From positions 36,554 to 100,553 of the forward strand of contig JAQTZW010000011.1 of assembly GCA_028687575.1 (NCBI GenBank): a stretch of 64,000 nucleotides of DNA. Reading direction: 5' to 3'. Source of the stretch: Gallionella sp. GTDB taxonomy: Bacteria > Pseudomonadota > Gammaproteobacteria > Burkholderiales > Gallionellaceae. The notes beneath the pieces are model-generated. The model saw only the letters and a list, made by a program, of their open reading frames with translations, made no database searches and was not told where the DNA came from. Of this stretch, positions 16,854-25,289 are shown in pieces. The translations under genes were made by a program, and so were the position numbers. The first letter of the stretch is position 1, and each line of letters starts with the position of its first letter.

Positions 16854-17113
16854 TTACCTGTTTTGTCGATTTACTGCCTGATGGTGGCGTCTATATCAAG
16901 GGTCGCCTTCGTAATGAAGAGTGCGATTCCGGTCACTTTCGCCAAGGTGTTCATGAAGGCGGCTCATACTTGGGTATCGAGTTTGATGAGTGGCGCACGT
17001 TGTCCAGCGTCACTTTTGGCGATGATGGCTCGGTAACAAAGGAGCTGCGCGGTGAACCGGTTGAATTTGATCCCAATGCCGAGCGCCCTCCATTCTTGAG
17101 GAATATTCCATGA
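16850..17113 (+). CDS. Small acidic protein, candidate immunity partner of the MuF zincin domain
   Basis: An 87-residue protein that starts at GTG 16850 and overlaps the MuF stop (GTGA). It is predicted mostly beta and strongly acidic (many Asp/Glu, e.g. 'RNEECDSGHF', 'SSVTFGDDGSVTKELRG'). No gene is expected between gpF and gpG in standard Mu-type order, so it came in together with the extra MuF domain or moved with it. Size, charge and tight coupling fit an immunity protein. No family recognised. Confidence 0.55.
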   Translation: MITCFVDLLPDGGVYIKGRLRNEECDSGHFRQGVHEGGSYLGIEFDEWRTLSSVTFGDDGSVTKELRGEPVEFDPNAERPPFLRNIP

Positions 17114-17553
17114 TCTCCATTGAGATCACCAATCAGCCGGTGATCGATGCGCTGAATAAGCTGATCCGCTCGTCTCAGGATATGCATCCGATCATGGATG
17201 CCATCGGCATGACGATGGAAAGCCGCGTTTCTGACCGCTTTGAAACCAAGACTGACCCGAGTGGTAAGGCGTGGGCTCCGTGGAAACCTTCTACAGAAAA
17301 GAGTTACCCAAAGGATGGAAACCGCAAGCTGCTGGATCGCGGACCATTGCCCGGCATGCTGGCAAGCCTTAGTTACCAGGTTGATGGTGATAGCGTATTC
17401 GATGGATTTGGCCAACCATATGCCGAGTGGCACGAACGTGGGACTGGAAAGATGGAGCGGCGCGGCTTGCTCACAGCGGATCCCGTTTCTGGGATTCTTG
17501 GCACCGGTGATGAGGATGCGATTTACAAAGTTTTGAGCGCTGCTTTGCGCTGA
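17110..17553 (+). CDS. Virion morphogenesis protein (Mu gpG-like)
   Basis: A 147-residue protein of the phage virion morphogenesis family: 'RVSDRFETKTDPSGKAWAP' near residue 40 and 'GQPYAEWHERGTGKMERRG' near the C-terminus are typical. In Mu, gpG takes part in head assembly and tail terminator functions. ATG overlaps the preceding stop as ATGA. It is the last recognisable phage gene here; no capsid or tail genes follow. Confidence 0.85.
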   Translation: MISIEITNQPVIDALNKLIRSSQDMHPIMDAIGMTMESRVSDRFETKTDPSGKAWAPWKPSTEKSYPKDGNRKLLDRGPLPGMLASLSYQVDGDSVFDGFGQPYAEWHERGTGKMERRGLLTADPVSGILGTGDEDAIYKVLSAALR

Positions 17554-17843
17554 TTTTTGGCCGTTATCTTTTTTGCCTGTTTAAAGTGTTTTTTACTCCA
17601 AATCCCATGTAGTCCCGCTTGAACCTATTTCTTCCCACATTTATCTCACGTTTTCTATCCCATTTATCTCAGGTCTGTTCAGGGGGCGATTTCTTTTGGT
17701 TACTTTTCTTGGCAAGACAAGAAAAGTGGCTTGCTGCCGGTCAACCACCGGCGGTTTTGATTCAAGCCATCCGGCTCGCAATCGAATCTGCACAGGGCGC
17801 AACCGCTATTGCGCCTTGCCTTGTAAAATTTATTGGGATTTTT
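17554..17843. other. Gene-free prophage/chromosome junction with a widespread spurious-ORF sequence
   Basis: No convincing gene. Around 17685-17735 the text GGGCGATTTCTTTTGGTTAC followed by CTTTTCTTGGCAAGACAAG reads as 'GDFFWLLFLARQEKW' in one frame. I have seen similar stretches in many proteobacterial genomes outside genes. It contains an inverted repeat CTTTTCTTG / CAAGAAAAG separated by GCAAGA-like spacer, so a hairpin is possible on either strand. Confidence 0.4.
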
Positions 17844-18143
17844 CTACCAGCCGTCCTGAACGGTTTTTACAGCCATAAATACAAGCACAACGCCCGCAAC
17901 GGAAAGATTGATATTGATTCCTTCGAGTCGGGATACGAAGGTGGGATTCATTGCGCATAAGATCAAAGCAAATCCGGTAGGAATGGTTGCTGCGGCGAGC
18001 GACCCAGTAAGTAAGGACTCAAGACGCGGGGAAGTGCCACAGTTTGTTGTTCTAATCCACGAAGCAAGAAAACAGCCTAAGAAAGATACAACGGCTAACT
18101 GGTTGTTGTATTTGAAGAAGGAATCGATGAAGGAGTGAATCAT
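17844..18143 (-). CDS. Small membrane protein, second of a two-gene unit
   Basis: A 99-residue protein with hydrophobic segments at ~16-30, ~45-63 and ~80-93 and a short polar start (MIHSFIDSFFKYNNQ). It overlaps the upstream 77-codon gene as ATGA, which argues that both are real. No family recognised. It lies between the broken prophage end and the efflux operon, on the minus strand. Base composition is lower in GC than both sides, suggesting acquired DNA. Confidence 0.5.
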   Translation of the reverse strand: MIHSFIDSFFKYNNQLAVVSFLGCFLASWIRTTNCGTSPRLESLLTGSLAAATIPTGFALILCAMNPTFVSRLEGININLSVAGVVLVFMAVKTVQDGW

Positions 18144-18370
18144 TCTTCTTCCCCTCGCTTGGCACGATTACTACACGCGCGTTGAACGATAGAAACGAGG
18201 CCGCCTGCGAGGCCCGCAATAATTGCGACAATCTCGTTTGGAAGGGACGCCCTAAAATAGCTAAATATAACAATTCCGAGACTACCTGCGAGAATCGCTC
18301 CACCAGCAGCGCCAATCAGGCGATTTATAAATCGACCATTCGTGTGCTTTGGGTCAGTAGATACTGTCAT
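18140..18370 (-). CDS. Small membrane protein, first of a two-gene unit
   Basis: A 76-residue protein. ATG at 18370 has GGAG seven bases upstream, better than the in-frame ATG at 18376. It has two membrane helices (~17-37 and ~44-60, 'EIVAIIAGLAGGLVSIVQ') and a charged tail (RAKRGEEE). Shape resembles holin-like or phage small membrane proteins. Translationally coupled to the gene at 17844-18143. Confidence 0.5.
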   Translation of the reverse strand: MTVSTDPKHTNGRFINRLIGAAGGAILAGSLGIVIFSYFRASLPNEIVAIIAGLAGGLVSIVQRACSNRAKRGEEE

Positions 18371-18539
18371 TACCATTCTCCAATGGAATCATTTGGGAGG
18401 TTATTTCTGATACATGATGCGGATTAGGAAACTTGATAAAGTACAGCCCATGCTGCCCAATCCGGAAAAGTCTGTCAATGTAGGGAGAAATTCCGTTTTC
18501 GCAGGGATATGAAATAATTTGCCAGGCAGCCCGATTTTT

Positions 18540-19760
18540 TCACTGATACCGCAACGCCTCTATAGGGTCCATGCGCGCGGCTTTCAGGGCGGGGTAGTAG
18601 CCGAAGAAGATGCCGACCGTGGCGGCGACGCCGAACGCCACCAGCACCGAACTGGCGCTGATGATGACCAGCGTGTCGGTCAGCCATTCGGTCAGCAGCG
18701 CGCAGCCTATCCCCAGCAGCAGGCCGATGAAGCAGCCGGCCACCGAGATGATGACCGCCTCCAGCAGGAATTGCAGCAGGATGTCGCGCTCCCGCGCGCC
18801 TATCGCCATGCGGATGCCGATCTCGCGGGTGCGCTCGGTGACCGACACCAGCATGATGTTCATGATGCCGATGCCGCCCACCAGCAGCGACACCGAGGCG
18901 ATCGCGCCCAGCAGCATGGACATCACGCGCGTGCTTTCGGCAGCAGAATCGGCCACCGAAGTCAGGTTGCGCAAATAGAAATCGGATTCCTGCCCCTCGC
19001 GGGTGCGATGCCGCTGGCGCAGCAGCGCAGTCATGGATTTTTCGATTTGCGGCATGATCTGCTGGGTGGTGGTCTGCACCATCACCATGCGCACCGTGCC
19101 GGGGAATTGCGCGCCGAACACGCTGCGCTGCGCGGTGGTCAGCGGGGTGATGATGGAGTCGTCCTGATCGCGCCCGTCCATGCCTTGCCCCTTGAGGCCG
19201 AGTACCCCCAGCACGGTGAACGGACTTTGCTGGATGCGTATGGTCTTGCCGACCGGGTCTTCGTCGCCGAACAGGTTTTCCGCCGCCGTCTGGCCGATCA
19301 GCGCCACACGGGTGGCAGAACGCACGTCCGATGCGGTAAATGCCTGGCCGCTCACCACCGGCCAGGAGCGCACATCCAGATAAGCGGGAGTACTGCCTAT
19401 CACTGCCGTGTTCCAGTTGTTCGGTCCGTAAACCACTTGTGCGCTGCCGGGATGGATGGGCGCAACAGCTGCTACGCCCGGTAGCTCTGCGATTGCATCG
19501 GCATCGGCCACCGTCAGCGTGTGTGCGGAACCGCTGGCCGAACGCACGCCGCTGCTCGCGGTATGGCCGGACAGCAGGATGAACAGGTTGCTGCCCATCG
19601 CGCTGATGGTTTGCTGGATGGCGTATTGCGCGCCCTGGCCAATTGCCATCATCAGCACCACCGCACCGACGCCTATCACCATGCCCAGCATGGTCAGCAG
19701 GGTGCGCAGGCGGTTCGCGCCCATCGCGCGCCAGGCTTCGGCAAGCATCGCCAGTTTCAT
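18540..19760 (-). CDS. MacB-type ABC transporter permease
   Basis: A 406-residue permease with the FtsX/MacB layout: TM1 at ~20-42 ('LLTMLGMVIGVGAVVLM'), a ~220-residue periplasmic domain and three C-terminal helices (~285-395) including 'GGIGIMNIMLVSVTERTREI', the coupling segment. Unlike E. coli MacB, the ATPase is encoded separately upstream (overlap at 19757-19760). Such tripartite systems use ATP to drive periplasmic substrates such as antibiotics, lipopeptides or metal-siderophores through an outer-membrane channel. It is the last gene of a four-gene leftward operon. Confidence 0.9.
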   Translation of the reverse strand: MKLAMLAEAWRAMGANRLRTLLTMLGMVIGVGAVVLMMAIGQGAQYAIQQTISAMGSNLFILLSGHTASSGVRSASGSAHTLTVADADAIAELPGVAAVAPIHPGSAQVVYGPNNWNTAVIGSTPAYLDVRSWPVVSGQAFTASDVRSATRVALIGQTAAENLFGDEDPVGKTIRIQQSPFTVLGVLGLKGQGMDGRDQDDSIITPLTTAQRSVFGAQFPGTVRMVMVQTTTQQIMPQIEKSMTALLRQRHRTREGQESDFYLRNLTSVADSAAESTRVMSMLLGAIASVSLLVGGIGIMNIMLVSVTERTREIGIRMAIGARERDILLQFLLEAVIISVAGCFIGLLLGIGCALLTEWLTDTLVIISASSVLVAFGVAATVGIFFGYYPALKAARMDPIEALRYQ

Positions 19761-20461
19761 GCCGCCACCTCATGAGGGGTCAACTGATCGCTGACCAGGT
19801 GTCCGTCGTGGAAGCGCACCTGGCGTTTGGCGTGTTGTGCGATGTCGGGCTCATGGGTGACCAACACGATAGTGATGCCCTCCTGATTCAGCGCATCGAA
19901 TAACGCCATGATTTCGTCGCCGGTGCGGCTATCCAGATTGCCGGTCGGTTCGTCGGCCAGCAACAGGCGAGGGCGATTGACCAAAGCACGGGCAATCGCC
20001 ACGCGCTGCTGCTGGCCTCCGGAAATCTGGCTGGGCAGCGAATCAGCCTTGTCAGTCAACCCCACCTTGTGCAGCATCTCTGCTGCACGGCGCTGGCGCT
20101 CAGCGTGATCCAGTCCGGAATAGACCAGCGGCAGCGCGACATTTTCCAGCAGGGTCATGCGTTGCAGCAGGTTGAATCCCTGAAAGACGAAGCCTATGGT
20201 GCGATTACGCAAGATCGCCAGTTCGTCACGGCTCAGTTCCGCAACTGACCGCCCATCCAGCTCGTATTGACCCGTCGTAGCTTTATCCAGACAACCGAGG
20301 ATATTCATGAAGGTGGACTTGCCCGAGCCGGAAGGCCCCATAACAGCGACAAATTCCCCGGCAGTGATGCTCATTTCCACGGCTTTCAGCGCCGGGAAGA
20401 GACCTGCTGCAGTCTGGTAGGATTTGCCTAGCCCGGTGATGCGTATGACAGGCGTGGACAT
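19757..20461 (-). CDS. MacB-type ABC transporter ATPase
   Basis: A 234-residue ATPase of the LolD/MacB class. Walker [11 protein letters not shown]-loop '[10 protein letters not shown]', signature '[10 protein letters not shown]', Walker B '[12 protein letters not shown]' and H-loop 'VLVTHEPD' are all intact. It partners the permease encoded immediately downstream (ATGA overlap) and the adaptor upstream (1-nt TGATG overlap). No obvious defects. Confidence 0.93.
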   Translation of the reverse strand: MSTPVIRITGLGKSYQTAAGLFPALKAVEMSITAGEFVAVMGPSGSGKSTFMNILGCLDKATTGQYELDGRSVAELSRDELAILRNRTIGFVFQGFNLLQRMTLLENVALPLVYSGLDHAERQRRAAEMLHKVGLTDKADSLPSQISGGQQQRVAIARALVNRPRLLLADEPTGNLDSRTGDEIMALFDALNQEGITIVLVTHEPDIAQHAKRQVRFHDGHLVSDQLTPHEVAA

Positions 20462-21678
20462 CAGAACATTCTCATGCGCATCGGTTGCGAAGCGGAGGAC
20501 GGGCCGCTGCCCTCCTGCACGTCGCCAGTCAGCACCCGGTCGCCCTCATGAAGTTGGCCCGAGACGATCTCTGTGTCGCGGTTGTCGGTGATGCCGAGCT
20601 TGACCGGAACCGGTTCAATCTTGCCGTTTCTCAGCACGTACACTTTGCCGGAATAGCCATGAGCACTGCCTTTAGCCTTCGCGCCGCCTACCGCATCTTT
20701 ACTTGAACTACCGTTTCCATTCTTTTGTTTATTATTGACTTTTTCATTTTCTGATCCACTCGGCTTGAAGCGCAGGGCGGCATTGGGAACCCGTAGCACC
20801 TGTTTGCGCTCGGCCACCGCGATGCTGACGTAGGCGGTCATGCCGGGCAGCAGCAACTGGCCGGGATTGTCCACATTGATGACCACATCGTAGGTGACGA
20901 CGTTCTGCTGGTTGAGCGGATTCAGGCGCACCAGTCTGACGACGCCCTGGAAGCCCCGGTCCGGGAAGGCGTCCACGGTGAAATGCACCGGCTGTCCGAC
21001 GCGGATGCTGCCGATGTCGGCTTCGGCGAAATTGGCGTCTATCTGCATCTTGGCCAGATCCTGCGCGATCTTGAACAGCGTCGGGGTTTGCAGGCTGGCC
21101 GCCACGGTCTGGCCGACATCCACCGAGCGGTCCACCACCACGCCTGACACCGGCGAACGGATCACCGAGTAGGCGAGGTTGGCGCGGTCTTTTGCCACCG
21201 TGGCACGCGCCAGCTGCAATTGCGCCTCGGCGGATTTTCGGGCCTGTGTCGCGGTGTCCATCTCCAGCCGGGAAGCGTATTCCTGCGCGAACAGGTTGCG
21301 GGTGCGCGCCTCGTTGGCGCGCGCAAGTTCCAGCGTCGCACTGGCGCTGTTCACATTGGCCAGACTCTGCTGCTGTTGCGCGGCAAGCAGCGCATCGTCC
21401 AGTTCCAGCAATACCTGACCCTTTTCGACCTTGCTGTTGAAATCCACATACAGCTTCTTCACCGTGCCGGAGACTTGCGTGCCGACGTTCACCAGCGTCA
21501 CCGGATTGATGGTGCCGTTGGCTGAAACGGTCTGGCTGATGTCGCCTTTCTCGACCGCCTGCATCCGGTACAGCTGCTCGGGGCCGGGCTGGTCGAAATG
21601 CCGGTAGGTGAAATAAGCGCCCCCGGCGACGGCGGCGATCAGCAACAGGGAGAGAGGGGACAGCAAACGGGTTTTCAT
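20461..21678 (-). CDS. MacA-like periplasmic adaptor protein
   Basis: A 405-residue HlyD/RND-type membrane fusion protein with an N-terminal anchor (residues ~7-22), a barrel-sandwich start ('GTINPVTLVNVGTQVSGTV'), a helical hairpin (~105-175, 'ATLELARANEARTRNLF') and beta-barrel and membrane-proximal domains. It includes an unusual low-complexity insert near residue 330 (Asn/Lys/Gly/Ser-rich, 'NNKQKNGNGSSSKD'). It would connect the permease to the TolC-like channel. Operon order adaptor-ATPase-permease follows the TolC gene. Confidence 0.92.
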   Translation of the reverse strand: MKTRLLSPLSLLLIAAVAGGAYFTYRHFDQPGPEQLYRMQAVEKGDISQTVSANGTINPVTLVNVGTQVSGTVKKLYVDFNSKVEKGQVLLELDDALLAAQQQQSLANVNSASATLELARANEARTRNLFAQEYASRLEMDTATQARKSAEAQLQLARATVAKDRANLAYSVIRSPVSGVVVDRSVDVGQTVAASLQTPTLFKIAQDLAKMQIDANFAEADIGSIRVGQPVHFTVDAFPDRGFQGVVRLVRLNPLNQQNVVTYDVVINVDNPGQLLLPGMTAYVSIAVAERKQVLRVPNAALRFKPSGSENEKVNNKQKNGNGSSSKDAVGGAKAKGSAHGYSGKVYVLRNGKIEPVPVKLGITDNRDTEIVSGQLHEGDRVLTGDVQEGSGPSSASQPMRMRMF

Positions 21679-23126
21679 GGTCGGGTTGGCTCAGGTTGGG
21701 GCGTGTTGTCCGTCAGGGAAGTCAGCAATCCCTCGTCCAGACTTCCCATCGCCTGCGCCAGCACGGCGCGGTTGATGTTCCAGTTGAAGTTGGCCTGGAT
21801 GCGCTGCTGGCGCGCGCTTGCCAGCGTGTTTTGCGCATTCAGCACATCCAGCATGATGCCGGCTCCGGCCTTGTAACGGCCAAGCGAAACGCGCTCGGAC
21901 TGGCTGGCGGAATCCAGCAGGTCGGCGGTGGTGCGCAGGTTCTGCGTGGCGGTGGCGAGGTTCTGCCAGGCCGTCCAGACATCCAGCGCGACCTGTAGCC
22001 GTATCCTTTCCAGTTGCGCCTTGCGCGTCTCGATTTGCGCTTCGGCGGCGCGCACCCGGTATGTCGGCGCGTAGCCCGCGAACAGCGGCACGGTCAGGTT
22101 GATTCCCAGTGTCGAGCCGTGCGTGTTGAGGCCGGCGCTATTGGTCTGGCTGGTGGTGGCCGACAGCGAGATGGTCGGCTTGCCTGCGGCCCGTGCCGCA
22201 TCCGCGCCGGCCTCAGCGGCTTTCAGCGTGGCTTCCGCCGCGCGCAGGTCGGGCCGGCGCGCCCGTGCCTGCTCGATCAGCACGGCGACATCCTGCTCGA
22301 AATCGGCAAGTCGTTTGCCGCCTGCCTGCGCATCGGCTCCGCCCTCTGTAGCGCTGGCCAGCATCAGCGCCTGGTTGGCATCCAGCCCGAGCAGGTTGGC
22401 GAGGTTGCCCTGTGCGATCCTGGCAGCACCCTGCGCGGTGATGCGGTTCAGCGTGGACTGTGACCAGGCGGATCGCGCGGCGAATTTGTCGGCAGGTGTG
22501 GCGCTGCCGGCCTGATAGCGCGCTTCGGCTGCGGCGAAACTTTGCTGTGCGGCATGCTCGGACACGGTCGCAGCCTCGAATGACGCCTGGGTGGCTTGCG
22601 TCTGGTAGTAGGCCTGCACGGCGGCCAGAAACACGTTCTGCACGGTGGCGTCCTGAGTGGCGGCGACCGCAGCCAGTGTCTGGCGGGCATTTTCCAGATT
22701 GGCGGCGCGTGCGCCGAAATCAAAGAGCAGATAGGAAAGCGTCAGTCCTGCGCTGCGCTGGTTGTTGCCGGGGGAGTTGCGGTTCGCAGCGACGCTGGCG
22801 CTCACGCTGGGCAGGTAGCCGGCCTGTGTGACACCGACCTGGGCGGCCTGTGCCAGCGAATTGGCCCAGACTTCGCGGGTCTGCGGGTTGTTGCACAGCG
22901 CAAGTCGGACCACGGCGGGCAGGTCTAGTGCTTGGTCGCTAGCCGAAGGAGGGCAGGGCGTACCGTCAGCGTTATGCAGCGCCGGCCTGGCTGACAGCCC
23001 AGCGGCTGTCGAGAACGGATCGGCGGTCTCTTCCGCCCAGGCATATCCCTGACATATCAGCATGGCAGCGATCAGCCATCTGACTGAATGGGCTGGCAGG
23101 ACAACATGTTTCAGGCAAAGGGACAT
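21675..23126 (-). CDS. TolC-family outer-membrane efflux channel
   Basis: A 483-residue protein with a signal peptide (cleavage likely after 'GYAWA'), followed by a TolC-type repeat: an N-terminal lead, then two ~200-residue halves of long helices and strands ('LTLSYLLFDFGARAANLENA' marks the first strand-helix turn). It is the first gene of the efflux operon, and its stop overlaps the MacA-like start. Divergent from csp1, sharing the 23127-23336 intergenic region. Confidence 0.9.
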   Translation of the reverse strand: MSLCLKHVVLPAHSVRWLIAAMLICQGYAWAEETADPFSTAAGLSARPALHNADGTPCPPSASDQALDLPAVVRLALCNNPQTREVWANSLAQAAQVGVTQAGYLPSVSASVAANRNSPGNNQRSAGLTLSYLLFDFGARAANLENARQTLAAVAATQDATVQNVFLAAVQAYYQTQATQASFEAATVSEHAAQQSFAAAEARYQAGSATPADKFAARSAWSQSTLNRITAQGAARIAQGNLANLLGLDANQALMLASATEGGADAQAGGKRLADFEQDVAVLIEQARARRPDLRAAEATLKAAEAGADAARAAGKPTISLSATTSQTNSAGLNTHGSTLGINLTVPLFAGYAPTYRVRAAEAQIETRKAQLERIRLQVALDVWTAWQNLATATQNLRTTADLLDSASQSERVSLGRYKAGAGIMLDVLNAQNTLASARQQRIQANFNWNINRAVLAQAMGSLDEGLLTSLTDNTPQPEPTRP

Positions 23127-23199
23127 AAGGTTCAGTATGAATTCGCTTTGCGCATTGTAGTAATTCGGGCCGAACTGGCAAGCCTCGCATTGTAATGAA

Positions 23200-23212
23200 T
23201 TGTAGGATACAA
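23200..23212. promoter_or_regulatory. Short dyad in the tolC-like / csp1 divergent region
   Basis: TTGTAGGATACAA is a 5-bp inverted repeat with a 3-nt spacer. It lies 74 bp upstream of the TolC-like start and 124 bp upstream of csp1. A related TTGTAA lies on each side. It could be an operator for shared metal-responsive control, but I cannot match it to a known regulator. Confidence 0.25.
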
Positions 23213-23336
23213 ACTTGTAAAGTTAAAAAGTTCGCGGTGCGTCAATTTGTCGCACCCCCGTGAGCACTCTCGACTGGTAGTATTCGCGGGTGAAATTCGA
23301 TGTGTGGTCATTTCGTCAATCATTAAGGAGAACACC

Positions 23337-23795
23337 GTGAATAGAAGAGAATTGTTGTTGGGTGGCATGGCACTGGCGGGTGCCGCAATGGTCGGCAATG
23401 CGCAGGCAGAAGGCGAAGAACACCACCATCACGACATGGGAGGGCATGTGCACACAGCCAATCCCTATACCGCTCTGGCGACTTCCGCATCGGACTGCAT
23501 CCAGAAAGGCGAGGCCTGTTTGAGCCACTGCCTGATTGTGCTGGGACAGGGTGACAAGGACATGGCCGAATGCGCCCAAGGGGTGAACCAGATGCTCGCG
23601 CTGTGTGCCGCCTTGCAGCAACTGGCTAACCAGAATTCCAAACTGACCCCAAGAATGGCCGCGCTGGCAATGGATGCCTGCAATCAGTGTGAAGAAGCCT
23701 GCAAGAAGCACGCCAAGGAACACGATGAATGCAAGGTGTGCGGAGAGAGTTGTGCCGCCTGCGCAAAGGAATGCAAAAAATTCGCCGCCGTTTGA
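23337..23795 (+). CDS. csp1: Csp1-like Tat-exported copper-storage four-helix protein
   Basis: A 152-residue protein whose N-terminus (MNRRELLLGGMALAGAAMV) is a twin-arginine signal. The mature part starts with a His-rich tract (EEHHHHD). It then has many Cys in CxxxC-type spacing (e.g. 'DACNQCEEACKKHAKEH', 'CKVCGESCAACAKECKKF'), the pattern of Csp1, which stores many Cu(I) ions inside a four-helix bundle. GTG at 23337 with AAGGAG upstream is the start; earlier frames lack a signal sequence. It lies next to an efflux operon and TonB genes. Export to the periplasm implies a copper detoxification or supply role. Confidence 0.88.
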   Translation: MNRRELLLGGMALAGAAMVGNAQAEGEEHHHHDMGGHVHTANPYTALATSASDCIQKGEACLSHCLIVLGQGDKDMAECAQGVNQMLALCAALQQLANQNSKLTPRMAALAMDACNQCEEACKKHAKEHDECKVCGESCAACAKECKKFAAV

Positions 23796-23966
23796 TTCGC
23801 CTGAAGTCAGGACAACCACTCTGTCCTGCCGCGCAACGCTATCTGGCCCGGAATGAGGCTACCGCGCTACATATGACGGGGTTGCGCCGGATATTTCAGG
23901 CTATATAAAAGCGCGGCAGACAAACAATCGGTAAAATCGGCCAGTTACTCCAATTCATCCTCCGGC

Positions 23967-24632
23967 ATGTTTCCTGTTCTCACATTGCAATCCTTGCCCC
24001 GAAGCACCCCGTTAGAGCGGGTGTGTGTTGGAGGATTGGTGTTGGCGCTGCATATTGGCTTGGGCGCATTATGGATGATGCGTTCCGAAGTGCCTGCCGT
24101 CAGGGTGAGCGAGATGGCAGTCTCGATTGAAATGACGCAGGCCGCAGCGGTTACGCCTCAGGTGCTGACTCCCCCCGCAACGCCGATGCAAGCGAAGCCT
24201 AAAGTCAGACAGGTCTCGCAACCGCCTGTCCAGACTGTGCTGCACGAGGTCGCCGCATCGACCGATCCGGTAGCCATCCCACCAGCCACAGCCGTTGCCG
24301 TGGCGGCGCCGGCATCGCAGGTCGTCGCAGCCGTAGTAGATAGCGGGCCGGATTTCAAGGCCGCCTACCTGAACAACCCGCGTCCGGCCTATCCTATGGC
24401 GGCGCGCCGCATGGGCTGGGAGGGCAGGGTGATCCTGAATGTCGAAGTGCTGGCAGAAGGCAGGTGTGGCGGCATCAATGTGATCCGCAGCAGTGGCCAT
24501 GAGATATTGGACAACGCAGCAGTCAGTACCGTGAAGGGCTGGCATTTTGTTCCGGCACGACATGCGGGACAGCCGATTACGCAATGGTTCAAGCTGCCTA
24601 TCAATTTTTCGTTCGAGGATACCGACGCATGA
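23967..24632 (+). CDS. tonB: TonB energy-transducing protein
   Basis: A 221-residue TonB. One N-terminal membrane helix (~20-38), a Pro/Val/Ala-rich periplasmic spacer (~55-125) and a C-terminal TonB domain (~130-220) with 'RPAYPMAARRMGWEGRVIL' and 'VKGWHFVPARH'. It transfers proton-motive energy to outer-membrane receptors for iron chelates, B12 and similar ligands. The gene overlaps exbB by 4 nt (ATGA). No Fur box was recognised upstream. Confidence 0.93.
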   Translation: MFPVLTLQSLPRSTPLERVCVGGLVLALHIGLGALWMMRSEVPAVRVSEMAVSIEMTQAAAVTPQVLTPPATPMQAKPKVRQVSQPPVQTVLHEVAASTDPVAIPPATAVAVAAPASQVVAAVVDSGPDFKAAYLNNPRPAYPMAARRMGWEGRVILNVEVLAEGRCGGINVIRSSGHEILDNAAVSTVKGWHFVPARHAGQPITQWFKLPINFSFEDTDA

Positions 24633-25246
24633 ATACTCTGTTTTCCGTCAATTCACCCATCGTCGCAGGCACGCTGGCGCTGCTGGTACTGTTGTCGGTG
24701 GTGACCTGGTCCATCGCATTGCTCAAGCTGTGGCGGGAAACTCAAGACCGTAAACTCAATCAACTGTTTCAGAAACACTTTTGGGCGGCGAGCAGTTGGA
24801 ATGAGGCCGGCGAGCGAGCACAGCATGGCGCAGGAGATATCGCCAGTTTGGCACTGGCGGGTTTTGCCGAGCTCAAGGCACTGGGTACCGACCGGCAGGA
24901 TCTGATGCACAGTGGCGCACCACAGGAACTGCTGGAGCGGCAGTTGCGCCAGCAGGTCGAAAACATTAAGCGTCATCACGAACGCGGGCTGGCGGAATTG
25001 GCAACCATCGGTTCGACCGCCCCCTTCGTCGGGCTGTTTGGCACAGTCTGGGGCATCATGCACGCGCTGCAAAACATCGGTCAGAGCGGTTCTGCCTCGC
25101 TGGATGTGGTGGCCGGGCCCATCGGCGAGGCACTGATTGCCACCGCCATCGGCATCGCCACGGCGCTGCCAGCAGTGCTGGCCTACAACTTTTTCCTGCG
25201 CAAACTGCGCCTGCGCGTCAGTGAACTCGATAATTTTGCCGCATGA
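24629..25246 (+). CDS. exbB: ExbB/TolQ-family proton channel subunit
   Basis: A 205-residue protein with three membrane helices: ~11-33, ~125-150 and ~165-190. The signature segment 'TIGSTAPFVGLFGTVWGIM' is intact. Together with ExbD it forms the proton channel that energises TonB. ATG 24629 is chosen because of the ATGA overlap with tonB. Confidence 0.93.
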   Translation: MNTLFSVNSPIVAGTLALLVLLSVVTWSIALLKLWRETQDRKLNQLFQKHFWAASSWNEAGERAQHGAGDIASLALAGFAELKALGTDRQDLMHSGAPQELLERQLRQQVENIKRHHERGLAELATIGSTAPFVGLFGTVWGIMHALQNIGQSGSASLDVVAGPIGEALIATAIGIATALPAVLAYNFFLRKLRLRVSELDNFAA

Positions 25247-25289
25247 TTTCATGCGGCTGGCGCTCAAGCACGGGTTCAAGGGGTAAGCG

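Larger units (their letters stand above)
1..17553. mobile_element. Truncated BcepMu/Mu-type transposable prophage (right part of what is visible ends after gpG)
   Basis: A leftward early block (MuB-like ATPase, MuA-like DDE transposase, regulators) and a rightward late block (repressor, lysis genes, gp27-like protein, terminase, portal, MuF, gpG) are arranged as in BcepMu-type transposable phages. The left end lies outside the window. On the right the order stops after the gpG-like gene at 17553. The genes that normally follow in Mu-like phages (protease/scaffold, major capsid, tail sheath, tape measure, tail fibre) are absent, and chromosomal genes take over. The element therefore cannot make particles by itself. 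No right-end transposase sites could be recognised by eye. Confidence 0.9.

Noticed and set aside
17619..17960. 113-codon plus-strand ORF containing FFWLLFLARQEKW
   Set aside because: This phrase recurs in non-coding DNA of many proteobacteria and opposes the coupled small membrane genes. Treated as non-coding repeat-like sequence.
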